Shown here: positions 49,206 to 64,000 of the stretch, piece by piece
How the letters are laid out: the number at the start of each line of letters is the position of its first letter
Position numbering within the stretch: position 1 is the stretch's first letter
Source of the DNA: Liolophura sinensis
Taxonomy: Eukaryota > Mollusca > Polyplacophora > Chitonida > Chitonidae
Assembly: GCF_032854445.1 (NCBI RefSeq)
Contig: NC_088306.1
Span: forward strand, 11,343,386-11,407,385
DNA: 64,000 nucleotides
Direction of reading: 5' to 3'
Position numbers and translations under genes: made by a program
The notes under the pieces: model-generated
Told to the model about the DNA's origin: nothing
Databases searched by the model: none
The model's input: only the letters and a program-made list of their open reading frames with translations

Positions 49206-50395
49206 TCCTATTCCTTGAAAATAGGCTTGTTCCCAATGTAACATCCTTTCCAGCCAATAAAAATAGGCTCGTTTGAAACAAAACATCTTTCCCAGAAAGT
49301 CAAAATGGGCTGAGATAGAAATATAACGTCTTTGAGATATATTGTCACAGACACGACATTCCTGTTATAATAAACTGATTTCGAGCAAAACATCCCCAAT
49401 AATCATTTACGCTAGGCTGGCTCGAAAAATAACATCCCCAACAGTCATTCACAATAGTCTGGCTCCAAACATAACATCCCCAACAGTCAGTCACAAAAGG
49501 CTGGCTCCAAACATAACATCCCCAATAGGCAGTCACAATAAGCTGGCTCCAAACATAACATCCTTAGTAGTCAGTCACAGTAGGCTGGCACCAAACATGA
49601 CATCCCCACTAGTCAGTCACACTAAGCTGGCTCCAAACATGACATCCCCAATAGCCATTCACACTAGGCTGGCTCCAAACATAACATCCCCAACAGCCAG
49701 TCACAATAGGCTGGCTCCAAACATAACATCCCCAACAGTCAGTCACAACAGGCTGGCTCCAAACATAACATCCCCAACAGTCAGTCACAATAGGCTGGCT
49801 CCAAACATAACATCCCCAACAGTCAGTCACACTAGTTTGGCTCCACACATAACATCCCCAATAGCCATTCACACTAGGCTGGCTCCAAACATAACCTCCC
49901 CAACAGTCAGTCACAATAGGCTGGCTCCAAACATAACATCCCCAACAGTCATTCACACATGGCTGGCTCCAAACATAACATCCCTAGTAGTCATTCACAA
50001 TAGGCTGGCTCCAAACATAACATCCCTAGTAGTCATTCACACTAGGCTGGCTCTAAACATAACATCCCCGATAGCCACTCACAATAGGCTGGCTCCAAAC
50101 ATAACATTCCCAACAGTCAGTCACACTAGGCTGGCTCCAAACATAACCTCCCTAGTAGTCATTCCCACTAGGCTGGCTTCAAACATGACATCCCCAACAG
50201 TCAGTCACACTAGGTTGGCTTCAAACATAACATCCCCAGTAGTCATTCACAATAGGTTGACTGCAAACATAACATCCCCAGTAGTCATTCACAATAGATG
50301 ACGCCATCCTTCCCAGTCAGTCACAATAAGCTGGTTCCAAACATAACACCTTCCTAGTCAGTCACAAAAGACAGGCTCTCAACATAACATCGCGC
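49205..50395. repeat. 42-bp satellite, large array
   Basis: The unit reads GGCTGGCTCCAAACATAACA then TCCCCAACAGTCAGTCACAA plus TA (42 bp). There are roughly two dozen good copies from 49380 to 50395 with degenerate ones at 49205-49340. Because 42 is a multiple of three, frames stay open on both strands: plus 49342-50301, opened by TTG and not ATG, gives a 14-residue periodic peptide; minus 49609-49956 gives a Cys/Trp-rich one. I treat this as satellite DNA, not a gene. Confidence 0.92.
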
Positions 50396-53337
50396 TGGGC
50401 TATAGGTAAATGTCCCTTAGAGTAGTTTAATGTCCACAGTGACAGTTCACACGGCAAATGTTACTCCATTTACGGTATTCATTCTCGTCGCACCAAGTAA
50501 TTAAGAGAGTAGGTGACATTTGTTTGGTAAATAATACCTTTCAAGGAAAGCACTGATAACCGAATTCGAGCATAATTAATATTTGGCTTAATCTTTGAAA
50601 ATTTTGCGAAGGAGTTTGCAGGCGTTGAGGAGTACGAGAAAGTCATGGCAATCTTGGCAGTAATAGGAAAGGACGCGTTTTACTAACGCACGTGACCTTC
50701 ACATATGTTTATGTGGGCTGCGAAACTTTCTTTATATGGCTTTAAATGATATATGGGAAGGAATCTTAAAGCAAAGATTACATTACAAAATTACATTATG
50801 CGTATTTTCCGTCAGTGGTCGGAAATGTTGTGAAATGACGTCGACGATGAACTTAATGGGAACGCGCGGCAAGCATAGCGCCCCCATTTCACGTGGATAA
50901 ACACTTCTTATGACAGCCTTCATCGTTGACGTCAACACTGAAGGGTAACTTAATTTCCTCACTGACCGCCGGGCCATAAGGAAAACTGTAGTTTAAAGCT
51001 TTTTTTGTCACAAGAAGAAGGTTGAGAAACCTTGAGTTTCTTTCGTCATTTCACATGTTCCTAGACTGCAAATTAAGAAATAAAAACTAGCCGTTTCGTG
51101 CATCCTTTAATGACAGTCTGGTCAAATGCTTGAGGGTCTTAACACATGCATGCAGTGTCCTTGACTTACTAACACCGCGAAGCGACATGTCCCAAAATAC
51201 TCACGTTCCAAATTGATTTCCTTGCAGTAAGGACAATTACCAGCATTGATTATCACCGCTCGCGAGGCAGCCTCGTTCCCGATGGCAACGTCCCGTGATT
51301 AGCCAATCAACGGCTCAGCGGCGACATCAAAGAGTTACTCCGCCATTGATGTGCTAGTTAATTCTTTTTCTTGTCACAGATAAACTAGAATCCATATTAC
51401 GCGAGAAACATACGCAAACACACGGTGCGGGGCGTCCTTCGACATCAGCCGATGCAAACTGCATGTATGTGGACATGAACCAGTTTCGATCTAATCGTTC
51501 ATATCCCCCATCTTGTCATCATAATTGCCCTGCCCATGCCACGGCATATTGGAAATCTAATAACAATGCAAAATAAATAAAGACGTAGAGCATAGAGAGT
51601 AAAAGCAGAACACAATGTGATAACTGGCAAATGGTCACATGTAACCGATGAAATAACGCCTCTTGTCAATTTACCTCAGTCAGGGATTCATTCTAACTAT
51701 TCACATAAATGCATATATAGTAGCCATTTACACGCCCTTTATCACCATGGCTTAAGCAGAATTAGATTTAAAAAAATCCACTGATGTATATTGCAAGAGA
51801 GACGTCACTGGTCTAGAATTACTAGGAATTCTGTTCTGTCATTACACATTAAAACAATATAATTAAAGACGTACAGCAAAAGTACGTAAAAATCACATGC
51901 ACAGTGGACATCTCGCATTATCCTGAAAGGGCACATTGCCATTATACGAGCTTTACAAATGTAGAAAACCAGAGGAAAATCCCCGGTCTGCATGTTGGGT
52001 CTGTGCAGACTGCATAGTCATTCAAAGTTGTCATGCATATACATAGTGTGCGCATTTGATCTTTTGCATTTCGCTTTGCTTGGTTTGAGCAAAACAAAGT
52101 TTCTTTGAACGATGTATTACATCTTAAAAAGGCTGGCCTTGCATCGTTTTGTTTCTATCGATTAAAGGATACATAGTTTATGGAGCCTGGAAATAAACTT
52201 GAGCTTATGACAATGAACGCAACCGCTGTCCCCTATCGGGATGTTCCACGCGAACCATTTACTTCATTTGGCGGCATTTTCATTCAGAAAGCAGTTTTCT
52301 TAGGTTTCACAATAACTTGATCGATGAAGAACGCCGAGAGGGCCGATAGAGAGAGAGGGGGGGACTATCAAAACGCTTCCAGTGTAAAAAAAACCAGTTC
52401 TTTTGCCTGTTCTCGTCGAGATAAGCTCAGCTACTATGTATGAATTAACCCCAGTAATTAAGTCTCTGGCGCGAGGAATTCGCACTGCCTTGCCCTTTCC
52501 CTGGTATAAGGAAGTCTTTCTCTTCCTTTGTCCCCCCACCCCTCATCATCTACCCCCGGGTAATCGTCCCAGACACGCGAGCTTCACTTTAACCTTGAAG
52601 TTTTCTCGGGTTAATCCACATGAGGGATAGCACCTTTTGCCTGTACCGATGGCGATCCAGGACACGCTTAGAGAGTGTCACGTGACTCAAGCCTATACTT
52701 TATCTGTCATATAAAGCCATGCGAGAGGGAAAAATCGAGAGATAAACTGTGAATTTATTTCTTTTCCTTACTAGCAAACGCAGGCCGTTTTCATCCATCA
52801 ACGGGACAAAACGTGTCCCCTTTTCCGACAGAGTGTGTAATTATTCACGATGAATTACACCGATTTAATTACATTGCTTGGAGGACGCGTTTTCATTGCC
52901 CTGTTCAGTAGAAGCTTGCAGTCAGTAGTTTACGAGGTGCACGCTATCCAGTCATATGTCACGTAGAATTAGGCTTATCAAAAAGCCTGTCGCTGATGAA
53001 GTTGATCCAAGATACGAAACAGACTATAAGAACACGGTTTGAAAGACCAAAAGGTACAACGGTAAATCCTGTTCTAGTGTCAAACTGACAAAACCTTGAA
53101 ACAAAACGCCTGTTGTTGACTGCACAAAAAGATACGCACAACAGCTGACACTAAATTAATAGTCAAAAATAAGAAGCTGCATAAGTTAATTTACTTATCT
53201 TATTATAGCATGATGCAATATTCACTAATATCGCACACCAGCGGTAGGTTTTGGAGGTTCGAGGAACCACCCAACCTCGCACGGTACCTGCTTGACTATT
53301 GTCCCGGATGAAACATTCGGATGGATATGTCTGAATA
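50396..53337. other. Non-coding, possible regulatory DNA
   Basis: Balanced-composition patches at 51220-51380 (with TGATTAGCCAATCAACGG, i.e. a CCAAT box beside a homeodomain-like site) and at 52200-52700. No gene. 51560-51640 resembles the start of the old module A copy at 26.35 kb. Confidence 0.4.
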
Positions 53338-53540
53338 TGCTTGGAGTTTTATGTCGTACTTATCAATTTTTCAGCCATATGACGAAGAGGAGTCATTAGG
53401 TGTGTATACGTACGTGTATACTGTATCTTTTGGGAGCAAGGCGACTCCATGATGCCAAAGCGCTGACACCCGTCCAACTAACGCCTGAGTGCTGAGCGCC
53501 AAGCGAGGCACTACATGTACCATTTGGTGTGACCTGACCA
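53338..53540 (-). mobile_element. SINE family 2, body and tail
   Basis: Plus strand: GCTTGGAGTTTTATGTCGTA, CATATGACGAAGAGGAGTCA, GCGACTCCATGATGCCAAAG and GCTGAGCGCCAAGCGAGGCA in the inverted order of family 2. The tRNA head is not recognisable. Confidence 0.8.
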
Positions 53541-56500
53541 AGAAGATGGATTGAGTACGAGATTTCATTGGTCAACTGGTCCTGCCGTTTGAGCAAAACC
53601 ACACGATTTGGTCAGTCAGGTCCAATGGCTTCAAGTTACAAGACACAACATGGCTAAAACATGGACCACTACAGACGTAAAATTAGTTGACTTACAAGCC
53701 GTGTAATATTCAAAAGCGGTATCACAAAGTAGGTTAGACATAGAGGATATTACACAATGAAGGTTGTATACCATAAATTTTGTTCGAGTGAGAGGTGGAA
53801 ATGATAACCCACGAGACGCGAAACGTTCACGTCCGCGCTCACAATACCTTTTTACAGTTTTAAACGATGTCTGTAAGTAATTATACATTCCACAAAGGTG
53901 CTTAATGCTAATGCACAATGGGTATTTACGTAAATTAAGCACATGAAGAATTTCTACCTCGTTTTTGGCGAACTATATATTGCGCGGAAGTGCACGGCCG
54001 TGGGTCATTGGCCAAGGTCTCCAGCGATGTAATAGCAAAATGTAATAACAAAAATGATATCTAACTAGTAAAGATATCATTTTTATTAGTGAAGGAAATA
54101 CTGGGATTTCACTGATGTATAAATAATAACGTAGCATACCGTCTCGGCCCCAAAACTGCATTCGTCTCCCCCAATAAACTCTAGGCCTACTTAGACACGC
54201 TGTCCAAATTATAATAGCAGTTTTTGTCGTTCATTTTAGCGTTCAGTGAGCAGTTACCAAATAGCAAATATCAAAGTCTGTGCAAAATTCATTAGGGATG
54301 CCGAAGGTTTATGGGATTCAGAAGACGGCATCTCACCGAACAAAAATTATTGTGCTTAAAATTATTTAATTCCTATGATATTTTTTTTCTCTAAATTTAT
54401 TAGAATTGAAGAATATAAAATTTGCTCCTTTGTCTTTCTCGTATGTAAGGGATGATTTTTTCCTGTTTTCTTTTATAAAATATAGTAAAATTATTGAAAC
54501 GCCCTGCGTTCAAGCCGAGGTGCTTTCCCCAACGTCCACAATGACTATGTCAGCACTACTCTCATCTTAGAAGCGACCACCACAAAACCGAAGCATAAAA
54601 CTCAAAGATAGTCGACTGCCCAGATCAGCCTCAGTGGTGCTGAGATTTATTTCCATTTCTTTTAGAATTGAGCATGAATCTAGTTCTACAACAATCATAT
54701 TGTAGTTAAGGAAACATTTCATAGGGGTCAAAATAACCAGCACAACCCCTCCGGAGGCTACGACCTGAACCAGGAATACCCCGGCAGTGCATCTATAGGC
54801 TACTTAAACTGTAAATGATATAACGGACTTACTTCTATCATCAGTTCAAAGCAGTGGAAGAAATATCCTTCCAGTGTGTCCAATTTCTGAGAAAGCCATT
54901 TATCACTTGGACCTTCAACACCGAAGTCCACCATAGGCTACTGCTTTGACTATAATGCGGAAATACCTTCGACTTTAGAGAGCTAAACGTGACGCCACCT
55001 TGCTGTCGATAATGCGCTGAAACTGTCAAGACGAAGTTTCACTAAACTTTTACTAGGTTGAAAAAAAATTTTTAAAAATATTTAATGCAAGTTTAAAATA
55101 CTTTGAATGGCAGTCTTTCAGTGGACACTAGTCAGGTGCTGTCTTTCACTTTAACCTTCAAAGAAAAGACCAAAAACAATATGACCCTAGTTATTTCGGA
55201 AGACGCGTGGAAACAGCCCTGAACGGTCACTACCATTTTGTTTGCACCTGCTTGGTGACTTTAAGTCAACTTTTAATATCTAATATTTTAATATCAACTT
55301 GAATAAAATTCTATCTAGGTATTGAGGCACACCATGTTAGAGAAAATGGAAACACGACGTCGTGTCACTCATGCTCCTAAGGCTAAAAACAGAACAGCGT
55401 CCGGTGACGTCAGCGGAATAACTCTTAGTATGACTGGTAAATGGTCATAATATGGCCGTGCTTCAATTTTCTCAGTGCGCTCGATTTTGCACTACGATAT
55501 TTCAGTTATGCAGCACCAAGAATATAAAAACTAATCCTTTTTACATTGTCTCGATGCATACATGCATTTGATCTAGTGTTGTCTTCTCTTTTAATGAACC
55601 AGTAATTTATGTCTTACACTTGGGCCTCATATTTGTAATGTACAAAACCTCACAAAATAGCAGGTGTGGTAAGATTTCGTAACAAAACAAACAACGCCTT
55701 ACGCCAAACACTTTGGCAGCACTGAATGCATTTCAGCATTTCCATTTGGTATAATTCATATCCAGAGTAAATTTTCGAGGGTGTTACCGAATATTCTCGC
55801 CATTCCCCCGCCAATCCTTCATTTTCATTTAATCAAGGTAACGATGTCAAACATCACTGGTGTGCGACAAAGTTGACAGTTTCACGCAGGGTGGACGCTT
55901 TATGCGTAATTAGAAGTAATGCTTATGCGAAATGAAACAAGAAAATGTACTGATTTTGAATTGCTTTAATATGTGTTAATGAATGAGACAAAGGAGCATG
56001 GCAGTAGCGGCACAAACAGTTCAGTCCCGGGATATTGTATACAGAACTTTCTTCCTTCTTTCCAGAAAACAAAGTGACACGATATCTATTCTAAAAACAC
56101 CATGTTTCAATTAGCACAATCTGGTGTACATGCATATATCTGGCAACAAAACTGGAAAAACACTGGACAAAGGCTTATAGCCAGGTGGCTGAGTAACTTA
56201 AATATACATACACATTGGTAGCTTTTGCAGTGGTCGGGCATTCCTCATCATAGCAATATGAATTGCGACAAAAATATACGTATATATAAACTCAATATAT
56301 ACAACCTGTTCACAACCCTGTTACCTCTATGCTCTGATCACAGTTATATTTGTTTTTAACGGAAGACAAAATGCATAAGCTCAACTTCACACAATTTACA
56401 TCTTCGACATGCTGTTTCATGAAAACCTGGACCCGGCTGTTCAAAACTATTTTCAGCCTTAATACCAGATTTAACTTTAAGCCAAGTCTACAATTTTGTA

Positions 56501-58959
56501 CTTAACCCAAAAATAATTGCACAACAGTCTAATAAATATGAACTAAATTTACTGCTCTTATACTTTGATTTTGAACAACTACATTGGCTGCTGAATTTGA
56601 ATGAAATCTTGAATGTAAAATCTGACTTAATACCAGTATTAACTAATACACGCACAACTGAAAGTGCAAGCGACGAACCATACAACATCTCATTGCTTGA
56701 CTTATTTAGTTAGGCAGCACATGGATTGTAAATTATTGCTCGAGAATGTCACTTAGTCTATGTTCGTCTTGTGAAAATTGGGGGACCTGAGCTATGACTG
56801 GTTTTTGAGATCCCAGCAATCTGTACGAACTACAAAAGGGAACAACGTTAGTGTAGCACTGCCATGACGTCTTCCTTCACAAAATACCAGAGGACGAGAG
56901 CTGAAAGTGTGCAGTTAGAATAAAATTTTATCAAATCTGGCCAACCCGATGGAAATCTGAAAGAACTAATTTTGGAAAGTCGTTCTGGAGCCGTTTTACT
57001 TGGATTCAATCATTGATATGCATACCAGGAAATATCAACCGCCAAGAAATAGGTCGCGAACTTTTTCACTTCGTAAAATGCCTTAATTCGTTCCCCACCA
57101 AATAGGAAGTATTACATATCACAGCAAAAATTAAATCTGTACGCGACTACGTGGGAATGCCATGATTACAGATCGGTATGGTCAGAGAAGTGACTTCATT
57201 GCGGCACATATACTAATTTATTTACTAATTATAAACTTTATCTATACATTATGAGATCTCCCAGAAATGGCATGACTAAACCTAGATAAAGACCTACTTT
57301 ATACAGCATATCGTGACACAAAACATTGACTCCAAATCTTTATCAAGGAGAGCCATCACGATTATGTAGAACGTATCGTGTGAGAAACACACTCACACAT
57401 TATATTAAATCCACAGGCTCATAGAACTCCATCACGATTATAAACAAGACATCGAGGCTCAAATATATCCACGAATGCCTTTAAGGCATTAAACAGAACG
57501 TCATAACGATTGTAGACAACGTATAGAAGCACATACACACCACACCATCTAATTCATATTAGAGTACAACTACTGAAGACAACATATTGAGGGTCAAATA
57601 CGTTCACACGCACTCTTGAATCACAACACCGCTGCCAATTGAGACAATACATCCTGGCTCGTATACATTCATAAAAACACAAAAATCGTACCGACTGCAT
57701 GTACAATTCCGAGTACAGACAAAACATCGCGGCACATACACAGCATACAGGGCAGTGTTCCACTTCAGCCATTTTGGCATGACAGAGCCTCTAATCAAAT
57801 ACATGTGTGTATACAGACTCATATCAGTGTACAAAGTATCTTATATTACAATGTTGAATATCACCAAAAATGCGACATGCGTGTTGAAGACATTATACAG
57901 TGGTCCTTATCCAGTTCAGCCTTACAATACACTGAATTATATTTACATGGTGAAAACACATTACAGTCAGTTGCGTACACATGGTTTGGAGGACACATGC
58001 TGTGCATACAATGTACAGGTACGTTAACACAGAAAGACAGCAATTGATTAATTGCTTGGCGTTTCTTTACGCTTTCAAGACTATTCCAAGAAAGACCAGA
58101 TTTAAATATGAGCAACACTGATTACAGGGCAATATAAATATGAATTGTTGGTCACAAATATTCACATATCTGAACAGACAGTGACGACTGCAAGACAATG
58201 CACCAATGACAATGAAACATAATGCGGTACTACATATAATGTGGTACTACGTGTAATATGGTGTCTGTTCAAACTGATGACCAGGCCGTGAAGACGTTAG
58301 CACTATGCACCGTTGATAATGAAACAAAATACAGTACCGATATGCATTTCAGCTCACGATGTCACACAAACCACACGACACTAGAAAGATGAACAAGAGA
58401 TTCCAGCGAGACATTATGTTAATATAATATTCAAACAAAAGTATGAGATATTACACTTCATGTAAATATTTCTTCAAAATGTGACCGTATGAATGTGAAT
58501 GAATATAAAGGAATACAGTTCCGACGACTGTTCACAACGTATCATGATAAGCATTACAACACACCAACAATACACAATAGAAAACAATACACAGTTATGA
58601 CCCATGAACAAGATGGGTATAGCGCCAGCTGAATGTCCTAAGTGTTACAGGAGGGCCCACAAGGCTATACCACTGAGTTATCCTCCTTTAGACAACATCC
58701 AGGTGGCGCCTTTCTTGATGAGTTTTGTTTCTCATTTTAAATATGTAAGTGGAATGGTGACTATTTGTCTACATGCAACCTTAAAAGTTAGCAGAGAGAA
58801 TGGTCCCTCAAATGGAGACCAAATGGCGACCAAATGGACTTCATATATTATTTTGCAAACCACTGGAAGTCTGGAAATTTTTGTTTCTGAATGCACTGCA
58901 CAGAACGGTACAGTTAGTGGTTGAATACCCTCTCCGTGACTGACCAAGCTAGTATTTCA
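53541..58959. other. Non-coding AT-rich DNA
   Basis: No protein domain recognised in any frame. 57300-57800 is rich in CA-type words (ACACACTCACAC). A tRNA-like stretch on the minus strand near 58600-58690 (GATAACTCAGTGGTATAGCC) resembles a pol III box A, but I see no convincing box B. Confidence 0.45.
54048..54083. other. AT-rich hairpin
   Basis: AAAAATGATATCT and AGATATCATTTTT are complementary 13-base arms around a 9-base loop (AACTAGTAA). No associated gene. Confidence 0.75.
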
Positions 58960-59440
58960 ACTTTTTGTCAGTGACTGCGGTTTTAAATTGAACTTTCTGT
59001 CAGTGACAGCAGTTTATAGTACAGGTATGTGTTACCTGAGTGTACTGTACATGGCAGTACAAATTGGGCATGGGCTTTCTGTCCATGACTACAGTTTATA
59101 TTACAGGTAAGTGTTAGAGTGTACTGTCCATGGCAGCACAATTTTGGCATGGACTTTCTGTCCATGACTACTTTTTTTATTACATGTAAGTGTTACTTGA
59201 GTGTCCTGTCCATGGCAGTACAATTTGGGCATGGACTTTCTGTTCATGACTACATTTTTTATTACATGTGTTACTTGAGTGTACTGTACATGGCAGTACA
59301 ATTTGGGCATGGACTTTCTGTTCATGAGTGCAACTTATATTACATATACATGTAAGTCGTACACAAGTGCTCTGTTCATGACGGTACAATCACAGCATGA
59401 ACTTTCCACCCACGACTACAGTTCACATTAAATACAATCA
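58960..59440. repeat. About 80-bp degenerate tandem array downstream of the RCBTB-like gene
   Basis: Roughly six copies of a 77-85 bp unit containing GCATGGACTTTCTGTCCATG (itself partly palindromic), a T-run with TATTACATGT, and ACTTGAGTGTACTGTCCATG followed by GCAGTACAA. The last portion resembles the unit of the adjacent 35-bp array, so both may share one origin. AATAAA-type signals on the minus strand (complement TTTATT near 59176 and 59258) occur inside the units; I cannot tell whether any is used. Confidence 0.75.
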
Positions 59441-59689
59441 TGACAGTACAATAAAATCACCTGGAATTTTTCACCCTGCTGAACAAACTGCACTACAGAA
59501 GAGCGACTAACTGGTGAAAAATCGCACAAAGTTTCGCTGTAAATCACACACACACATATTTCAACGTGATTATATACTAACTTGATACAGAAGAATGGTG
59601 AAAAAATCCATGAAATTATTGGTGAATTAATACTACAGCTAGTATAACATGCATATAAGAGTGTAGTTCGTAGTTTATGTTTATTCCAT

Positions 59690-63382
<3,693 letters not shown>

Positions 63383-63616
63383 CTAAAAACACAAATATCA
63401 TTCACAATACAGTCAAAGAGGTAGAAAACCACAACATTATTAAAGAGTAGGCATTAAAAAAAAATCAATCAGTTCTTAGGGAAAAAGACAACACTAGATG
63501 AATTGTTTACAATTACAATGGAAAAAAATCCCATATACAGCATAGCTTTATGCTTTCGTCATGCTGCATCACCTCCATCTCGCAGTTCAAAGTAAGTACA
63601 TTACGGCACACTAAGA

Positions 63617-64000
63617 AAATCAGAACCGCTGCCATGTCATCCAATCAAATTGACAGGGAAAATCAGAACTGCTGCCATGTCATCCAATCAAATTGATAGG
63701 GAAAATCAAAACTGCTGCCATGTCATCCAATCAAATTGATAGGGAAAATCAGAACCGCTGCCATGTCATCCAATCAAATTGATAGGGAAAATCAGAACCG
63801 CTGCCATGTCATCCAATCAAATTGATAGGGAAAATCAGAACCGATTCCATGTCATCCAATCAAACTGACAGGGAAAATCAGAACCGCTTTCATGTCATCC
63901 AATCAAATTGATAGGGAAAATCAAAACCACTTTCATGTCATCCAATCAAATTGACAGGGAAAATCAGAAACAATGCCATGTCATCCAATCAAATTGATAG
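63617..64000. repeat. 43-bp tandem array in RCBTB intron, reaching the window edge
   Basis: About nine head-to-tail copies of a 43-bp unit containing CAGAACCGCTGCCATGTCAT then CCAATCAAATTGATAGGGAA. Adjacent copies start at 63661 and 63704, which fixes the period. Units differ by single bases (for example TTTCATG for TGCCATG). Each copy contains a CCAAT pentamer. The array continues past the right edge. Confidence 0.9.

Larger units (their letters stand above)
41641..50395 (+). repeat. Composite repeat unit 2 (A-B-T-M(inverted)-T'-Q-satellite)
   Basis: Starts at AAATCCCCACGTTGGACAGG, the same border sequence as unit 1. A and B are 41641-47209 (with the Tc1 element inside A), T 47209-47660, M in inverted orientation 47680-48640, T' reversed 48650-48916, Q 48917-49205, satellite 49205-50395. 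Compared with unit 1 it lacks the reversed B'A' part; CCCTAGCAACCAAACGG precedes Q in both units and marks the junction. Confidence 0.85.

Noticed and set aside
49342-50301. A 319-codon open frame with 14-residue periodicity, the longest uninterrupted plus-strand frame in this area
   Set aside because: It opens with TTG, consists entirely of the 42-bp satellite, and the opposite strand is open too. Nothing suggests translation.
58600-58690. Possible tRNA or SINE head on the minus strand (GATAACTCAGTGGTATAGCC)
   Set aside because: No box B at the right spacing and no recognised SINE body follows.

Overview
This is nuclear DNA of an animal, most likely a lophotrochozoan and probably a mollusc. 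The evidence is an AT-rich background, GT-AG introns, tRNA-derived SINEs whose bodies look like those common in molluscs, a Tc1-type transposon and a CR1/L2/Jockey-type LINE. The species cannot be named from the sequence. No bacterial operons, rRNA, free-standing tRNA genes or CRISPR arrays are present.

The only host gene supported with confidence is at the right edge, on the minus strand. Four consecutive 3' exons (63329-63382, 62892-62986, 61096-61226, 60270-60410) encode the end of the BTB domain and the C-terminal region of an RCBTB1/RCBTB2-type protein. All junctions are GT-AG, the phases match, and the upstream exons lie beyond the window. Its introns and 3' side are full of minisatellites (43-bp, 45-bp, 35/24-bp and about 80-bp units). 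The stop codon itself lies inside the first copy of the 3' array.

From 1 to 28.9 kb the DNA is mostly gene-poor. It holds scattered SINE copies, a five-copy 64-bp tandem array (3080-3399), a 36-bp minisatellite (16166-16432), a perfect 34-bp palindrome (15859-15892) and a CpG-rich block near 21.4-21.6 kb that could be a promoter with a first exon on the minus strand.

From 29.0 to 50.4 kb lies the most unusual part: two adjacent copies of a composite repeat unit (29022-41640 and 41641-50395). Each reads roughly A-B-T, then a loop segment M, then inverted T' (with B'A' in unit 1), then a module Q, then a 42-bp satellite. Arms 33450-40954 and 44523-48916 are inverted copies of one another, and M is in opposite orientation in the two units. 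Later insertions can be dated against the sister copy, which supplies the empty site. These are a 5'-truncated LINE (34829-38084), a decayed Tc1 element (41872-43424), a SINE (29806-29994) and a small element carrying a FLYWCH zinc-finger ORF (31659-32475). The first three are also supported by target-site or terminal-repeat evidence, and the fourth has terminal inverted repeats and an exact 8-bp target duplication.

From 50.4 to 58.9 kb I see only AT-rich non-coding DNA with one SINE and a small hairpin. No gene network can be deduced: the window shows repeat-driven restructuring upstream of, and inside, an ordinary conserved gene.
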